Of a DNA stretch of 64,000 bases, positions 7,143-17,291 are shown in pieces. Position 1 is the first letter of the stretch; each line of letters begins with the position of its first letter. The position numbers and the translations under genes were made by a program. Source of the DNA: Streptomyces sp. YIM 130001 (GTDB lineage Bacteria; Actinomycetota; Actinomycetes; Streptomycetales; Streptomycetaceae). The stretch spans positions 1 through 64,000 of the forward strand of contig NZ_KZ984560.1 in assembly GCF_003574445.1 (NCBI RefSeq), read 5' to 3'. The notes beneath the pieces are model-generated. The model ran no database searches. It worked only from the letters and a program-made list of their open reading frames with translations, and had not been told where the DNA came from.

Positions 7143-10100
7143 GTGCCACGTTCTCTCGCCCCGAGCAGCTCCGCCACGAGCGGTTCCGATTCATTCGTCC
7201 ACCTGCACAATCACACCGAGTACTCGATGCTCGACGGCGCACAGAAGCTGCGCCCGATGTTCCAGGAGGTCGCCCGCCAAGCCATGCCGGCGATCGCCAT
7301 GAGCGACCACGGCAACATGTTCGGCGCCTACGAATTCGCCCGCGTGGCCAAGGAGTTCGAGGGCGTACGGCCGATCATCGGCATCGAGGCGTACGTCGCG
7401 CCGTCCTCGCGCTTCTCGCGCCGGCAGGAGTTCTGGGGACCCGGCGGCCGGCGCGCGGTCGGCGAGGACGGCGAGGGCTCCAAGGACGTCTCGGGAGGCG
7501 GCCGCTTCACGCACATGACGATGTGGGCACGGAACGTCGAAGGGCTCAGGAACCTGTTCTGGCTGAGCACCCGGTCCAGTTACGAGGGCCAGTTCCCGGC
7601 CGGCAAGCCGCGCATGGACCGCGAGCTGATCGCCGAACGGCCGGGCGGCATCATCGCCACCACCGGCTGCCCGTCCGGCGAGATCCAGACCCGCCTGCGG
7701 CTCGGCCAGTACGCCGAGGCGCGGGCCGCGGCGGGTGCGTACCAGGACATCTTCGGTCGGGAGAACTACTTCCTGGAGCTGATGGACCACGGCCTCGGCA
7801 TCGAACGGGACGTCCGCGCCGACCTGTTGCGCCTCTCCGCCGACCTCGGCATCCCGCCGCTCGCCACCAACGACGCCCACTACGTCACCGAGGACCAGGC
7901 CGACGCCCACGACAACCTGCTGTGCATCGGCGTCGGCAAGAACAAGGACGACCCGAAGCGCTTCCGCTTCAACGGCTCCGGCTACTACCTCAAGTCCCCC
8001 ACCGAGATGCGCCGCCTCTTCGACGGCCTGCCCGAGGCCCCCGACAACACCCTGCTGATCGCCGAACGCATCGAGCCCTACGACGAGGTCTTCGACCAGG
8101 TCGACGAGATGCCGCGCTTCCCGGACGTGCCCGAGGGCGAGACCCAGGAGTCCTGGCTGCGCAAGGAGGCGACCGCCGGACTGGTGAAGCGCTACGGCGA
8201 CCCGGTGCCCGCCCACGTCATGGAGCGTTTCGAGACCGAGATGTCGGTCATCGGCCCGATGGGCTTCAGCTCGTACTTCCTGGTGGTGGCCGACATCTGC
8301 CGGCACGCACGGGAGAACGGCGTCCCGCTCGGCCCGGGGCGCGGCTCGGCCACCGGCTCCCTGGTCGCGTACGCCACCCGCATCACCGAGCTCTGCCCGC
8401 TGGAACAGGGCCTGCTCTTCGAGCGGTTCCTCAACCCCGAGCGCATCAACCCACCTGACGTCGACCTGGACTTCGACGACCGCCGCCGCGACCGCATGGT
8501 CCGCTACGTCACCGAGAAGTACGGCGACGAGTACACGGCCATGGTCAACACCTTCGGCCGGATCAAGGCCAAGAACGCCATCAAGGACTCCTCCCGCATC
8601 CTCGGCTACCCGTACGCGCACGGCGAGCGCATCACCAAGGCGCTGCCGCCCGACCAGAACGGCAAGTCCGCCCCGCTGGACGCGATCTTCGACACCGGCC
8701 ATCCGCGGTACGGGGAGGCCGGCGAGATCCGCTCGCTCTACGAGGCCGATCCGGACGTGCGCAAGGTGATCGACACCGCCCGCGGGGTGGAGGGCCTCAC
8801 CCGTGGCACCGGCGTGCACGCCGCCGCGGTCATCCTCTCCAAGACCCGCCTCACCGACCGGATCCCGCTGCACATGCGGGCCGCGGACGGGGTGCGCATC
8901 ACCGGCTTCGACTATCCGTCCTGCGAGGCGATGGGCCTGGTCAAGATGGACTTCCTGGGCCTCAGAAACCTGGGTGTCATCGACCAGGCCATCGAGAACA
9001 TCCGGGAGAACCGCGGAATCTCGCTCGCCACCGTCGACCCCATGGACGGCGACACGTCGAAGACGGTGATCCCGCTCGACGACCCGAAGACGTACGAACT
9101 CCTCGCCGCGGGCCACACGTTGGGCGTCTTCCAGCTCGACGGCGGCGGCATGCGCGCCCTGCTCAAGCTGATGGAGCCCACCCGCTTCGAGGACATCGCC
9201 GCCGCCAACGCCCTGTACCGGCCGGGCCCGATGGCGGCGAACGCCCACACCAACTACGCCCTCCGCCAGAACGGCAAACAGCGGCCCACACCCATCCACC
9301 CGGAGCTCGCCGACGCCCTGGAACCGATCCTCGGCCCGACCCACCATCTCCTGGTCTACCAGGAGCAGATCATGGCGATCGCACGGCAGTTGGCCGGCTA
9401 CTCACTCGGTGGTGCCGACATGCTGCGGCGCGCGATGGGCAAGAAGAAGCCGGAGGTACTGGCCGCCGAGTGGGAGAAGTTCCACGGCGGCATGCGCGAC
9501 AACGGTTACTCGGACGAGGCGGTCCAGGCCCTGTGGGACGTGATGCTGCCGTTCTCCGGCTACGCCTTCAACAAGTCGCACACCGCCGGATACGGCCTGG
9601 TCTCCTGCTGGACCGCGTATCTGAAGGCCAACTATCCGGCCGAGTTCATGGCCGCACTGCTCACCTCGGTCGGTGACGACAAGGACAAGGCCGCGCTGTA
9701 TCTCGCCGACGCCCGCCGGGGCGGCGTGCGCGTGCTTCCGCCCGATGTGAACGACTCGGTGTCCGAGTTCACGGCGGTCGGCGACCATGTGCGGTTCGGG
9801 CTCAAGTCCGTGCGCAATGTGGGGGACGCGGTGATCGAGGCGGTCGTGGCGGCCCGGCGGAGCAAGGGCCGGTTCACCTCGTTCGCCGACTTCCTCGACA
9901 AGGTCGAGCTGCCGGCGCTGCACAAGAGGGCCGTCGACTCACTGATCAAGGCGGGCGCCTTCGACTCGCTGGGGCACACCCGCAAGGGCCTGTCGGCGGT
10001 GCACGAGTCCGCCATCGACGCCCTCATCCCGGTGAAGAAGGCCGCGGGCTTCGGCCAGGACGACCTCTTCGCCGCACTCGACGGCCCCGCGGCCGATGAC

Positions 10101-10781
10101 GGGCCGGCCTTCGGCCTCGACTTCCCCATCGCCGATGCCGAGTGGCCCCGCCTCCAACTCCTCGCCACGGAACGGGAGATGCTCGGCCTGTACGTCTCCG
10201 CCCACCCGCTGGACGGCGCCGACCACATCCTGTCCGGCGCCCGCGACTGCACGGTCGCCGAACTGCTCGCCTCCGGCCGCACCGGCGGCGACGTACGCCT
10301 CGCGGGCCTGGTGGTCGACGTCCAGCGGCGGATGACGAAGCAGGGCAACACCTGGGCCGTGGTGAACCTCGCCGACCGTGACGGCACGGTCGAGGTGCTG
10401 TTCTTCCCGGCCGCCTACCGCCTCGTCGAACCGGCCCTCACCGAGGACAACGTCCTGTCCGTCACCGGAAAGATCGAGGACCGCGACGGGAGCCTGAACG
10501 TCTTCGGCCGCGAGGTCACCGTCCTCGACGTCTCCTCCGCCGAGCACGGCGCCCATCCCCCGATCCGCCTGACCCTGCCGTCCCACCGCATCACCGAGCG
10601 CTCGGTGCACGAACTGAAGCGCATCCTCACCGACCACCCCGGCGAAAGCCCCGTCCACCTCACGGTCCGCGGCCCCCGCAGAACCACGGTCTACGCCCTG
10701 GCCGCCCACGTGGACGCCACCACGATCGCCTCCGACATCAAGGGCACCTTCGGGCCGGAGGCGTGGACGGGGACGACGTGA
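7143..10781 (+). CDS. dnaE: DNA polymerase III alpha subunit, DnaE1 type
   Basis: A 1212-residue replicative-type polymerase. The PHP domain opens with FVHLHNHTEYSMLDG. The palm motif PDVDLDFDDRRR supplies Asp441 and Asp443, and KMDFLGLRNL supplies Asp603, the expected third catalytic Asp. Tandem helix-hairpin-helix and a C-terminal OB domain follow, so it is full length with nothing missing. It is clearly of the DnaE1 class rather than the shorter mutasome ImuC/DnaE2 class. The usual streptomycete DnaE opens with a different PHP sequence, as I recall it, so this is probably a second copy; a genome search would settle that. GTG start. Confidence 0.9.
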   Translation: MPRSLAPSSSATSGSDSFVHLHNHTEYSMLDGAQKLRPMFQEVARQAMPAIAMSDHGNMFGAYEFARVAKEFEGVRPIIGIEAYVAPSSRFSRRQEFWGPGGRRAVGEDGEGSKDVSGGGRFTHMTMWARNVEGLRNLFWLSTRSSYEGQFPAGKPRMDRELIAERPGGIIATTGCPSGEIQTRLRLGQYAEARAAAGAYQDIFGRENYFLELMDHGLGIERDVRADLLRLSADLGIPPLATNDAHYVTEDQADAHDNLLCIGVGKNKDDPKRFRFNGSGYYLKSPTEMRRLFDGLPEAPDNTLLIAERIEPYDEVFDQVDEMPRFPDVPEGETQESWLRKEATAGLVKRYGDPVPAHVMERFETEMSVIGPMGFSSYFLVVADICRHARENGVPLGPGRGSATGSLVAYATRITELCPLEQGLLFERFLNPERINPPDVDLDFDDRRRDRMVRYVTEKYGDEYTAMVNTFGRIKAKNAIKDSSRILGYPYAHGERITKALPPDQNGKSAPLDAIFDTGHPRYGEAGEIRSLYEADPDVRKVIDTARGVEGLTRGTGVHAAAVILSKTRLTDRIPLHMRAADGVRITGFDYPSCEAMGLVKMDFLGLRNLGVIDQAIENIRENRGISLATVDPMDGDTSKTVIPLDDPKTYELLAAGHTLGVFQLDGGGMRALLKLMEPTRFEDIAAANALYRPGPMAANAHTNYALRQNGKQRPTPIHPELADALEPILGPTHHLLVYQEQIMAIARQLAGYSLGGADMLRRAMGKKKPEVLAAEWEKFHGGMRDNGYSDEAVQALWDVMLPFSGYAFNKSHTAGYGLVSCWTAYLKANYPAEFMAALLTSVGDDKDKAALYLADARRGGVRVLPPDVNDSVSEFTAVGDHVRFGLKSVRNVGDAVIEAVVAARRSKGRFTSFADFLDKVELPALHKRAVDSLIKAGAFDSLGHTRKGLSAVHESAIDALIPVKKAAGFGQDDLFAALDGPAADDGPAFGLDFPIADAEWPRLQLLATEREMLGLYVSAHPLDGADHILSGARDCTVAELLASGRTGGDVRLAGLVVDVQRRMTKQGNTWAVVNLADRDGTVEVLFFPAAYRLVEPALTEDNVLSVTGKIEDRDGSLNVFGREVTVLDVSSAEHGAHPPIRLTLPSHRITERSVHELKRILTDHPGESPVHLTVRGPRRTTVYALAAHVDATTIASDIKGTFGPEAWTGTT

Positions 10782-10818
10782 CCGGCCGGCCCGGCGTCGG
10801 GCGAGCGATCAGCCCGTC

Positions 10819-11418
10819 TCAGACCGGAAAACGTTCCGTCGGCAGGGTCGCGTCGAGCGCCTCGAGCCGGACCGCCTCACCGAACGGCACCCGCTCGGCG
10901 TGCTTGTACGCCCCGTTCAGCGGCCCGGTGAACAGAGTCGTCGTCGGTCCGTGCTCGTCGAAACGGTCGATGAGCAGGTAGGACTCGACGGGAGCATGGG
11001 CGTAGGCCCAGAGCTTCTTCGTCCGGTCGTCCCTGGCGTTGCTCTTCGAGGTGATCTCGACGACCAGCAGGGCGTCGGCCGCGTCCATCGGGTCGTTGAC
11101 GTCCGGGTCCGCGCCGTCCACCAACTGCCGCTCCATCACCACCAGATCAGGGACGTACAGCTTGTCGAGCGGGGCGATGTGGATTCCGAGGGTCTGGTAG
11201 ATGCCCAACTCATCGGAGATGCCCTTGTAAAGACTGCGCTGCACGGCGTCGGCGATGCCGTTGTGCAGCGCATGTGGCGGTGGTACCAAAACGATCTGCC
11301 CCTCGTCGATCTCCGCGCGCCAGCCCTCCGGCACGTCCAGGTCGCGCCATGACCGCAGCAGGTAGTCCCACTGGCGACCAGGGTGTGCCTGGCCGGACTC
11401 GACCATCGCAGCGGTCAT
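10819..11418 (-). CDS. Uma2-family (DUF820) putative endonuclease
   Basis: A 199-residue protein of the Uma2 family, which has the PD-(D/E)XK nuclease fold and is greatly expanded in Streptomyces. Motifs visible: PDLVVMERQ, then LLVVEITSKSNARDDRTKKLWAYAHAP, in which the D...ExxSxS pattern corresponds to the nuclease core. The start at 11418 is favoured by GGAGGG eight bases upstream; a longer frame extends to 11583 without a good site. Biological role of the family is unknown. Confidence 0.8.
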   Translation of the reverse strand: MTAAMVESGQAHPGRQWDYLLRSWRDLDVPEGWRAEIDEGQIVLVPPPHALHNGIADAVQRSLYKGISDELGIYQTLGIHIAPLDKLYVPDLVVMERQLVDGADPDVNDPMDAADALLVVEITSKSNARDDRTKKLWAYAHAPVESYLLIDRFDEHGPTTTLFTGPLNGAYKHAERVPFGEAVRLEALDATLPTERFPV

Positions 11419-11596
11419 CGCGGGTCCCTCCTCCATCGGCTTGCTGTAGGCCGAGCGTAGATCGACGGATCGGCGGACGGGCCGCCTTCTCCCAGCGTCG
11501 CACGATCGGGTGGGCGACGCAGCCACCCGTAGGGCCTGGCTGCAGGGCCGAGAACGCGATGCTGGGTGGGACCCACCGATCACAGGCGTACATGTT

Positions 11597-11610
11597 CCTG
11601 TACGTACAGG
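11597..11610. promoter_or_regulatory. Perfect palindrome before the toxin remnant
   Basis: CCTGTACGTACAGG is a perfect 14-bp palindrome 13 bp upstream of the truncated YoeB frame. YefM-YoeB operators are known to contain TGTACA-type cores, so this may be a leftover toxin-antitoxin operator. This is inference from position and sequence only. Confidence 0.4.
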
Positions 11611-11623
11611 ATTCGGTACGTGA

Positions 11624-11758
11624 ATGATCTACACCCGAGGAGACCCTCACGCGGACGATGACTGGTCCCGCCGCATCACCGACGAGCACCGCCTCGTGTA
11701 CAAGATCGTCGAGGACGAGATCCGCGTGGCCGCCTGCCGCTACCACTACGAGCGGTGA
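11624..11758 (+). pseudogene. Truncated YoeB toxin (C-terminal fragment)
   Basis: A 44-residue frame whose last 31 residues (DWSRRITDEHRLVYKIVEDE, then RVAACRYHYER) match the C-terminal half of Txe/YoeB ribosome-dependent mRNA interferases, including the terminal RYHY segment. The N-terminal half of the toxin (about 50 residues) is missing, and no YefM antitoxin gene lies upstream. I read it as a dead toxin-antitoxin locus. A reader using long-ORF cutoffs would miss it. Confidence 0.6.
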
Positions 11759-11785
11759 GCGACGCGGGCACGGAACGGAGAACGC

Positions 11786-11826
11786 CGAAGGGCGGCACCC
11801 CCCGAAAGCTGGGGTGCCGCCCTTCG
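11786..11826. terminator. Strong bidirectional terminator after groEL
   Basis: A 16-bp perfect stem, CGAAGGGCGGCACCCC with its complement, around a short loop. It lies 28 bp beyond the groEL stop and just after the YoeB remnant, so it can end transcripts from both sides. Confidence 0.8.
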
Positions 11827-11854
11827 GTTCAGGACGGTGATCGACCGGGGTCGA

Positions 11855-13480
<1,626 letters not shown>

Positions 13481-13639
13481 GTGAAGTGGTCCTCCCGGAC
13501 AGAAGGGGTCCCCCCACGCTCCCTTGGGAGCAGAGGGGGCGGATTTCTCCGGACCGCGCTGGCGCCCGCGACGGACGGCCTGCATGCTGTGTGGTTCCTT
13601 GCCCCACCCGGCTGCCGGCCTCACCGACCCGGTCCTTCT

Positions 13640-13666
13640 TTGTCACTCTCACTCGGAGAGTGCTAA
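13640..13666. promoter_or_regulatory. CIRCE element 1 (HrcA operator)
   Basis: Read on the plus strand: TTGTCACTC, nine bases, GAGTGCTAA. One arm is a perfect match to the consensus TTAGCACTC-N9-GAGTGCTAA and the other differs at two positions. It lies just downstream of the groEL -10 box, covering the expected start of transcription. Confidence 0.85.
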
Positions 13667-13672
13667 CGCCAA

Positions 13673-13701
13673 TGATTAGCACTCACCCCACCCGAGTGCA
13701 A
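13673..13701 (-). promoter_or_regulatory. groEL vegetative promoter
   Basis: On the minus strand, -35 TTGCAC (13696-13701) and -10 TAATCA (13673-13678) are 17 bp apart, a good match to the principal sigma factor consensus. Both boxes lie inside CIRCE element 2, so HrcA binding would block polymerase directly. Confidence 0.7.
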
Positions 13702-13702
13702 G
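13676..13702. promoter_or_regulatory. CIRCE element 2 (HrcA operator)
   Basis: Plus strand: TTAGCACTC, nine bases, GAGTGCAAG. The first arm is perfect and the second differs at two positions. It is separated from element 1 by nine bases, giving four evenly spaced half-sites. Confidence 0.8.
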
Positions 13703-13794
13703 CGCCTCGGGAGAGGCCGTACAAGGCGACCGACCGCCCGAACTCCTTGTACGGCCAGGGCTCCACCCCCTCGCACGACCCCGTCCGACGAAGG

Positions 13795-16311
13795 TCAGCG
13801 CAGGCTGTGAACCCGGTACGAAGCCGCGGACCACGCGGGCGCCCCGTCGACGGGCGTCAGCGTCACCGTGATCTCGCCCTTGCCGGCGGAGACCCGGCCC
13901 GGAATCTGGTAGACGTCCTCGAGCCAGCGGCGTTCGCTGTTGGCGAGCGGCTGTTGCCAGTCGGGCAGCTCGACACCGTCCACCGAGACCTTCACGTGCT
14001 GTCCCGCCGACCGCTGATCGGACAGGCGGCGCAGTTCCACTCCCTGGTTGCGGCGGTCGGTCGCGAGCGTGAAGGAGACCGGTGCCCGGGTCGCCCTGGT
14101 GTCGGCCTCGAGCGCCGGCGCGTGCCGCAGATCGCCCTCGAACCTCGAGTCGAGACCCTGGACGGGACCGGGAACGGCCGAGGTGTAGTCGTGCGCACGC
14201 TCGCTCTCGGCGTTCCCGAGGGTCAGGGTGTCGGTGCGGTGGCCGGACGGCTCGGACCGTCCGTACCAGTACGCGGTCGAGGAGTAGTCGGCCGCCACGT
14301 CGTTGGTCGGGCCGTGCTCGATGTCGAAGTCGATCGAGGAGGAGAACGGCACCGCGTCGTGCAGCATCAGGCGGAAGGCGCCGGTGCAGTCCTTGCCCTC
14401 GCCGCAGCCCGTCACGCCGCCCAGGTGAGTCGGGTTGCCGTGCCAGGGGGTGGAGAACGTCTCCCGGTTGAAGTACCAGCCCGCCTGGTAGAAGTCCTCG
14501 GACCCGGTGCCGTGGATCTGCGGGGTGCGTGCGCCGTCCACGTACACCCGCTCGTCGCCCTCCAGGAAGAACCGGTTGGCCGGGCCCTCCATGGAGTGCG
14601 TGACTCCGGCGAACTTGCCCTGTCCGGTGGCCTTCAGGAAGGTCCAGCTGCGGCCCTCCTCGGTGGGGCCCGCGTGCGAGTCGGTACGGAAGACCCCCTG
14701 GGCCCCGCTGCGCACCGCGCGGGCGTGCGCGGCCGAGGGTGCGGAGGTCACCTCGGCGTCGCCGGCGGTGACGGCGGTGTCCGAGCCGTTGTAGAGCTCG
14801 ACGGTGGCCCGGGAGGAGAACGGCATCGGCCACCACGCGGACAGCGTGGACGACTCCGCGTCGATGCCGTACATCAGCGACCGCGCGTCGTTCATCGCCT
14901 GCCCGGAGCCGAAGAACTCACCGAGCGGGGAGTCGACGGTGCGGCGGCCGTCGAAGGAGATCCGCAGCCGGAGCCCTTCGAGGAGCTTGCGGGCGGCGCG
15001 TGCGTCGGCCAGCTCGTCCTCGTTCAGCGCGAGGGCGAAGGTGTGCTCGCCCTCCCAGGCCTGACCGGTGATCGCGTAGGCGTGCGCGGTCTCGTCGGCC
15101 GCGTCTGCGACGTCGACGGTGTCGGTGCGGCGCGCCTCGCCCCCGACCATGCTGTCGACCCAGTACGTGAACTCGTTGTAGTCGAGGGACGAGGAGACGA
15201 ACTCGTTCGTCACGGTGATCCGGGACTTGCCTGCGGTCGCGGACGCGGGCAGCTCGACGCTCTGCTCGGCCCACACCCCGCCGCCGGCCGGCTCGCTCGC
15301 GGGCCACTCGGCGACCTTCTCGCCGTCCACGTGGATCGCGGCGACCTGCTCGTCGATGGACGGATCGAGACGCCGGGTGAGCCTGACTCCGTCGTTGTCC
15401 GGGTCCACGGCGACGGTGAACTCGCTGGAGCCGCCCTCGCCGAAGGCACGGCCCTCGTCGCTCTCGGTGCGCGGGGCGACGTGCTCGGCCTCCGGCAGCC
15501 GCACCTGGAGGGCGGAGAGCAGTCCGGGTCGGTTCGTGCGGGCGAGCGTCTGCGTCTCGCCCGGCGCGAGGTCCAGCTTCGCCTTCGCCGTGGCGGCTCC
15601 CGGGAGCGGGCTCTTCGGGTCGGCCGTGCCGGCCTTCCGCAGCGTGCGCACGACGTCCTCGGCCGGGTCGCCCGGATCGAAGGTCTCGACGCCGTCCGCG
15701 TCGGCGAAGGTGCGGTGCGAGACGTGGTGGAAGAGCGGGTTGCGCTCGGTGGTGATCCGCATCGACTCCCGGTACGGCATGGGCACTTCGATGTACACGC
15801 CGCCGGAGCTGTCGTCCGCGTTGCCGACCAGGGGGCGGACGAAGGGGGCGCCGAGTTTGCCGTCCACCACGTCCTGAAGCGGGGCGTCGACGACCTTGCG
15901 GCCGTCGAGTTCGACGGTGAGGTTGCCGGTGCGGCTGACGTCGCCGCCGTCGCGGGTGAACCAGAGGGCTCCGACCTCGCCCGCGCCACGGTGTTCGGCG
16001 ATGACGCACCCGGCGTCGCTCTCGCGCAGGCAGGAGTAGCGGCCGTCGAAGCCGTCGTGGTCGTTGCCGCCGGTCCGGTCGAAGCTGGAGAACTGCTTCG
16101 TCTGCACGCCGCTGGTGAGGCCGGGCAGCCGGTCGAGCCCGCGGTACGTGTCCCAGCCGACGGGCCCCTTGGCGTCGCCGGAGCGCTGCGACGCGGCGGG
16201 GACCGGCCCGGGCGCCGCCTGCGCCGCCGCCGGTGGCCCGAGGGCGGCGGCGAGGATGAGGGCAAGGGCGGCCGCCACGGCGCCGCGTATCCCTCTGCGC
16301 TGTCGTCTCAC
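13795..16311 (-). CDS. Secreted GH172-family (DUF2961) protein
   Basis: An 838-residue exported protein. The GTG at 16311 has AGGAGG five bases upstream and begins a clear signal peptide (RRQRRGIRG, then a 20-residue hydrophobic core ending in AQA). The body carries the DUF2961 signature GTGSEDFYQAGWYFNRETF followed by HLGGV and an IEHGP segment, apparently with additional beta-sandwich regions, since it is about twice the length of single-domain members. GH172 enzymes act on fructofuranose- or arabinofuranose-containing glycans; the substrate here is unknown. Two LacI-type operators lie upstream, suggesting sugar-induced expression. Confidence 0.8.
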   Translation of the reverse strand: MRRQRRGIRGAVAAALALILAAALGPPAAAQAAPGPVPAASQRSGDAKGPVGWDTYRGLDRLPGLTSGVQTKQFSSFDRTGGNDHDGFDGRYSCLRESDAGCVIAEHRGAGEVGALWFTRDGGDVSRTGNLTVELDGRKVVDAPLQDVVDGKLGAPFVRPLVGNADDSSGGVYIEVPMPYRESMRITTERNPLFHHVSHRTFADADGVETFDPGDPAEDVVRTLRKAGTADPKSPLPGAATAKAKLDLAPGETQTLARTNRPGLLSALQVRLPEAEHVAPRTESDEGRAFGEGGSSEFTVAVDPDNDGVRLTRRLDPSIDEQVAAIHVDGEKVAEWPASEPAGGGVWAEQSVELPASATAGKSRITVTNEFVSSSLDYNEFTYWVDSMVGGEARRTDTVDVADAADETAHAYAITGQAWEGEHTFALALNEDELADARAARKLLEGLRLRISFDGRRTVDSPLGEFFGSGQAMNDARSLMYGIDAESSTLSAWWPMPFSSRATVELYNGSDTAVTAGDAEVTSAPSAAHARAVRSGAQGVFRTDSHAGPTEEGRSWTFLKATGQGKFAGVTHSMEGPANRFFLEGDERVYVDGARTPQIHGTGSEDFYQAGWYFNRETFSTPWHGNPTHLGGVTGCGEGKDCTGAFRLMLHDAVPFSSSIDFDIEHGPTNDVAADYSSTAYWYGRSEPSGHRTDTLTLGNAESERAHDYTSAVPGPVQGLDSRFEGDLRHAPALEADTRATRAPVSFTLATDRRNQGVELRRLSDQRSAGQHVKVSVDGVELPDWQQPLANSERRWLEDVYQIPGRVSAGKGEITVTLTPVDGAPAWSAASYRVHSLR

Positions 16312-16359
16312 GTGTGCCTCCTGCATCGATCGACCATGGGGCGGGCCCCTGATGACTGC

Positions 16360-16373
16360 TGTAATCGATTTCA
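16360..16373. promoter_or_regulatory. LacI-family operator, proximal
   Basis: TGTAATCGATTTCA matches the LacI/GalR-family pattern TGnAAnCGnTTnCA exactly. It lies 48 bp upstream of the GH172 start. Confidence 0.65.
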
Positions 16374-16490
16374 AGCAATGAGCGGGAACGTAGAGGCAGT
16401 TGGAGGGCGGGTCAACGGTCCCGTACGCCTCGATTCCGAGGCATCGACCGTCACTGGAAGCTCAACAGGGGCTTTGCACAGGGCAGTTCG

Positions 16491-16504
16491 TGCAATCGAT
16501 TTCA
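16491..16504. promoter_or_regulatory. LacI-family operator, distal
   Basis: TGCAATCGATTTCA also matches TGnAAnCGnTTnCA exactly and differs from the proximal site at one base. The two sites are 131 bp apart centre to centre, a spacing that could allow looping. No LacI-family gene is in the window. Confidence 0.65.
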
Positions 16505-16583
16505 CAACGCACGGGCGCCCGGCCGGAGTCGAAGCGGAGGTCAGCGGGTGATCGCGATCTCCGCGGCTTCGCCGGGCGCACGC

Positions 16584-16619
16584 CGAAGGGCCCGCACCCC
16601 GTGGGGTGCGGGCCCTTCG
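16584..16619. terminator. Terminator of the cold-shock gene
   Basis: A 17-bp perfect stem (CGAAGGGCCCGCACCCC and complement) with a 2-base centre, 34 bp beyond the csp stop. It resembles the groEL terminator in its first seven bases. Confidence 0.8.
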
Positions 16620-16652
16620 TCACGTCGTTGCGACCAGTCGCGCCGGCGCGTC

Positions 16653-16856
16653 TCAGACAGCTACGCGGACCATGTCCGCCTGCGGTCCCTTCTGGCCCTG
16701 CGAGATCTCGAACTCGACCCGCTGACCCTCTTCAAGGGTGCGGTAACCGTCCATCTGAATCGCGCTGTAGTGGACGAATACATCCGCACCACCGTCGACC
16801 GCGATGAAGCCGTACCCCTTCTCCGCGTTGAACCACTTGACGGTGCCCTGAGCCAT
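16653..16856 (-). CDS. Cold-shock protein (CspA family)
   Basis: A 67-residue nucleic-acid chaperone with both RNA-binding motifs visible: GTVKWFNAEKGYGFI (RNP1 region, KGYGFI) and DVFVHYSAI (RNP2, VFVHYS). Length and sequence are standard for streptomycete Csp proteins that melt RNA structure. Single gene with its own terminator. Confidence 0.95.
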   Translation of the reverse strand: MAQGTVKWFNAEKGYGFIAVDGGADVFVHYSAIQMDGYRTLEEGQRVEFEISQGQKGPQADMVRVAV

Positions 16857-17220
16857 GCCTAACTCCCCTATTACTGGCCCTTGCACGGAACCGCACTTCA
16901 CGGATCCGGGTCAGACCTCACCCCCCAACGGCTTGGGGGTGTGCGCCGGAACGCGTCGACCGCGGCTGAATGTATCTGCCCAACTGCCGTCTGCAACAGG
17001 TCAATCGGACGAGAAATCTGGGCACGCCGGTTCGGGAGTATGCGGAGGATTCCCTGGAACCCAGGGCAAGTCGGGCCCGGCAAAAGGAATATAGGGAGCG
17101 AATTGCTCGAACACTTTGGCTACTTCTCATCGCAGAACCGGGCGGTTCTCATATGCTTCCGGCACACTCCAGGCACAGGGCGAAGCAGCGTTCCCAACTG
17201 TACCCCTCTCAACCATGCAG
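16857..17220. other. Long 5' region of the cold-shock gene
   Basis: About 360 bases with no convincing gene. It is visibly less GC-rich than its surroundings around 17080-17130. It should hold the csp promoter and a long 5' leader, as is usual for cold-shock genes. A small hairpin (CCCCCCAACGGCTTGGGGG) lies at 16921-16940. No promoter could be assigned with confidence. Confidence 0.45.
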
Positions 17221-17257
17221 AATTGCCCCCTCCGCTTCTCTCTCGGAGGGGGCAATT
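17221..17257. terminator. Terminator of the sulfur-carrier gene
   Basis: A 14-bp perfect stem, AATTGCCCCCTCCG and complement, around a 9-base loop, 34 bp after the stop of the sulfur-carrier gene on the minus strand. The A/T ends of the stem give it a T-tract-like flank. Confidence 0.75.
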
Positions 17258-17291
17258 CCGGTAACGCAGAGTGGTGCTGGGCTCCGGTGGC

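Noticed and set aside
7191..9347. Large minus-strand frame antisense to dnaE
   Set aside because: Val/Asp/Gly-rich complement of conserved polymerase codons with no recognisable domain.
13481..13624. N-terminal extension of GroEL
   Set aside because: GroEL starts at MAKIIAFDEEAR with a good ribosome site; the extension covers the untranslated leader.
13658..13684. A third CIRCE element from the two perfect inner half-sites
   Set aside because: The inner arms are in the opposite orientation (GAGTGCTAA before TTAGCACTC) to the CIRCE consensus; they belong to two separate elements.
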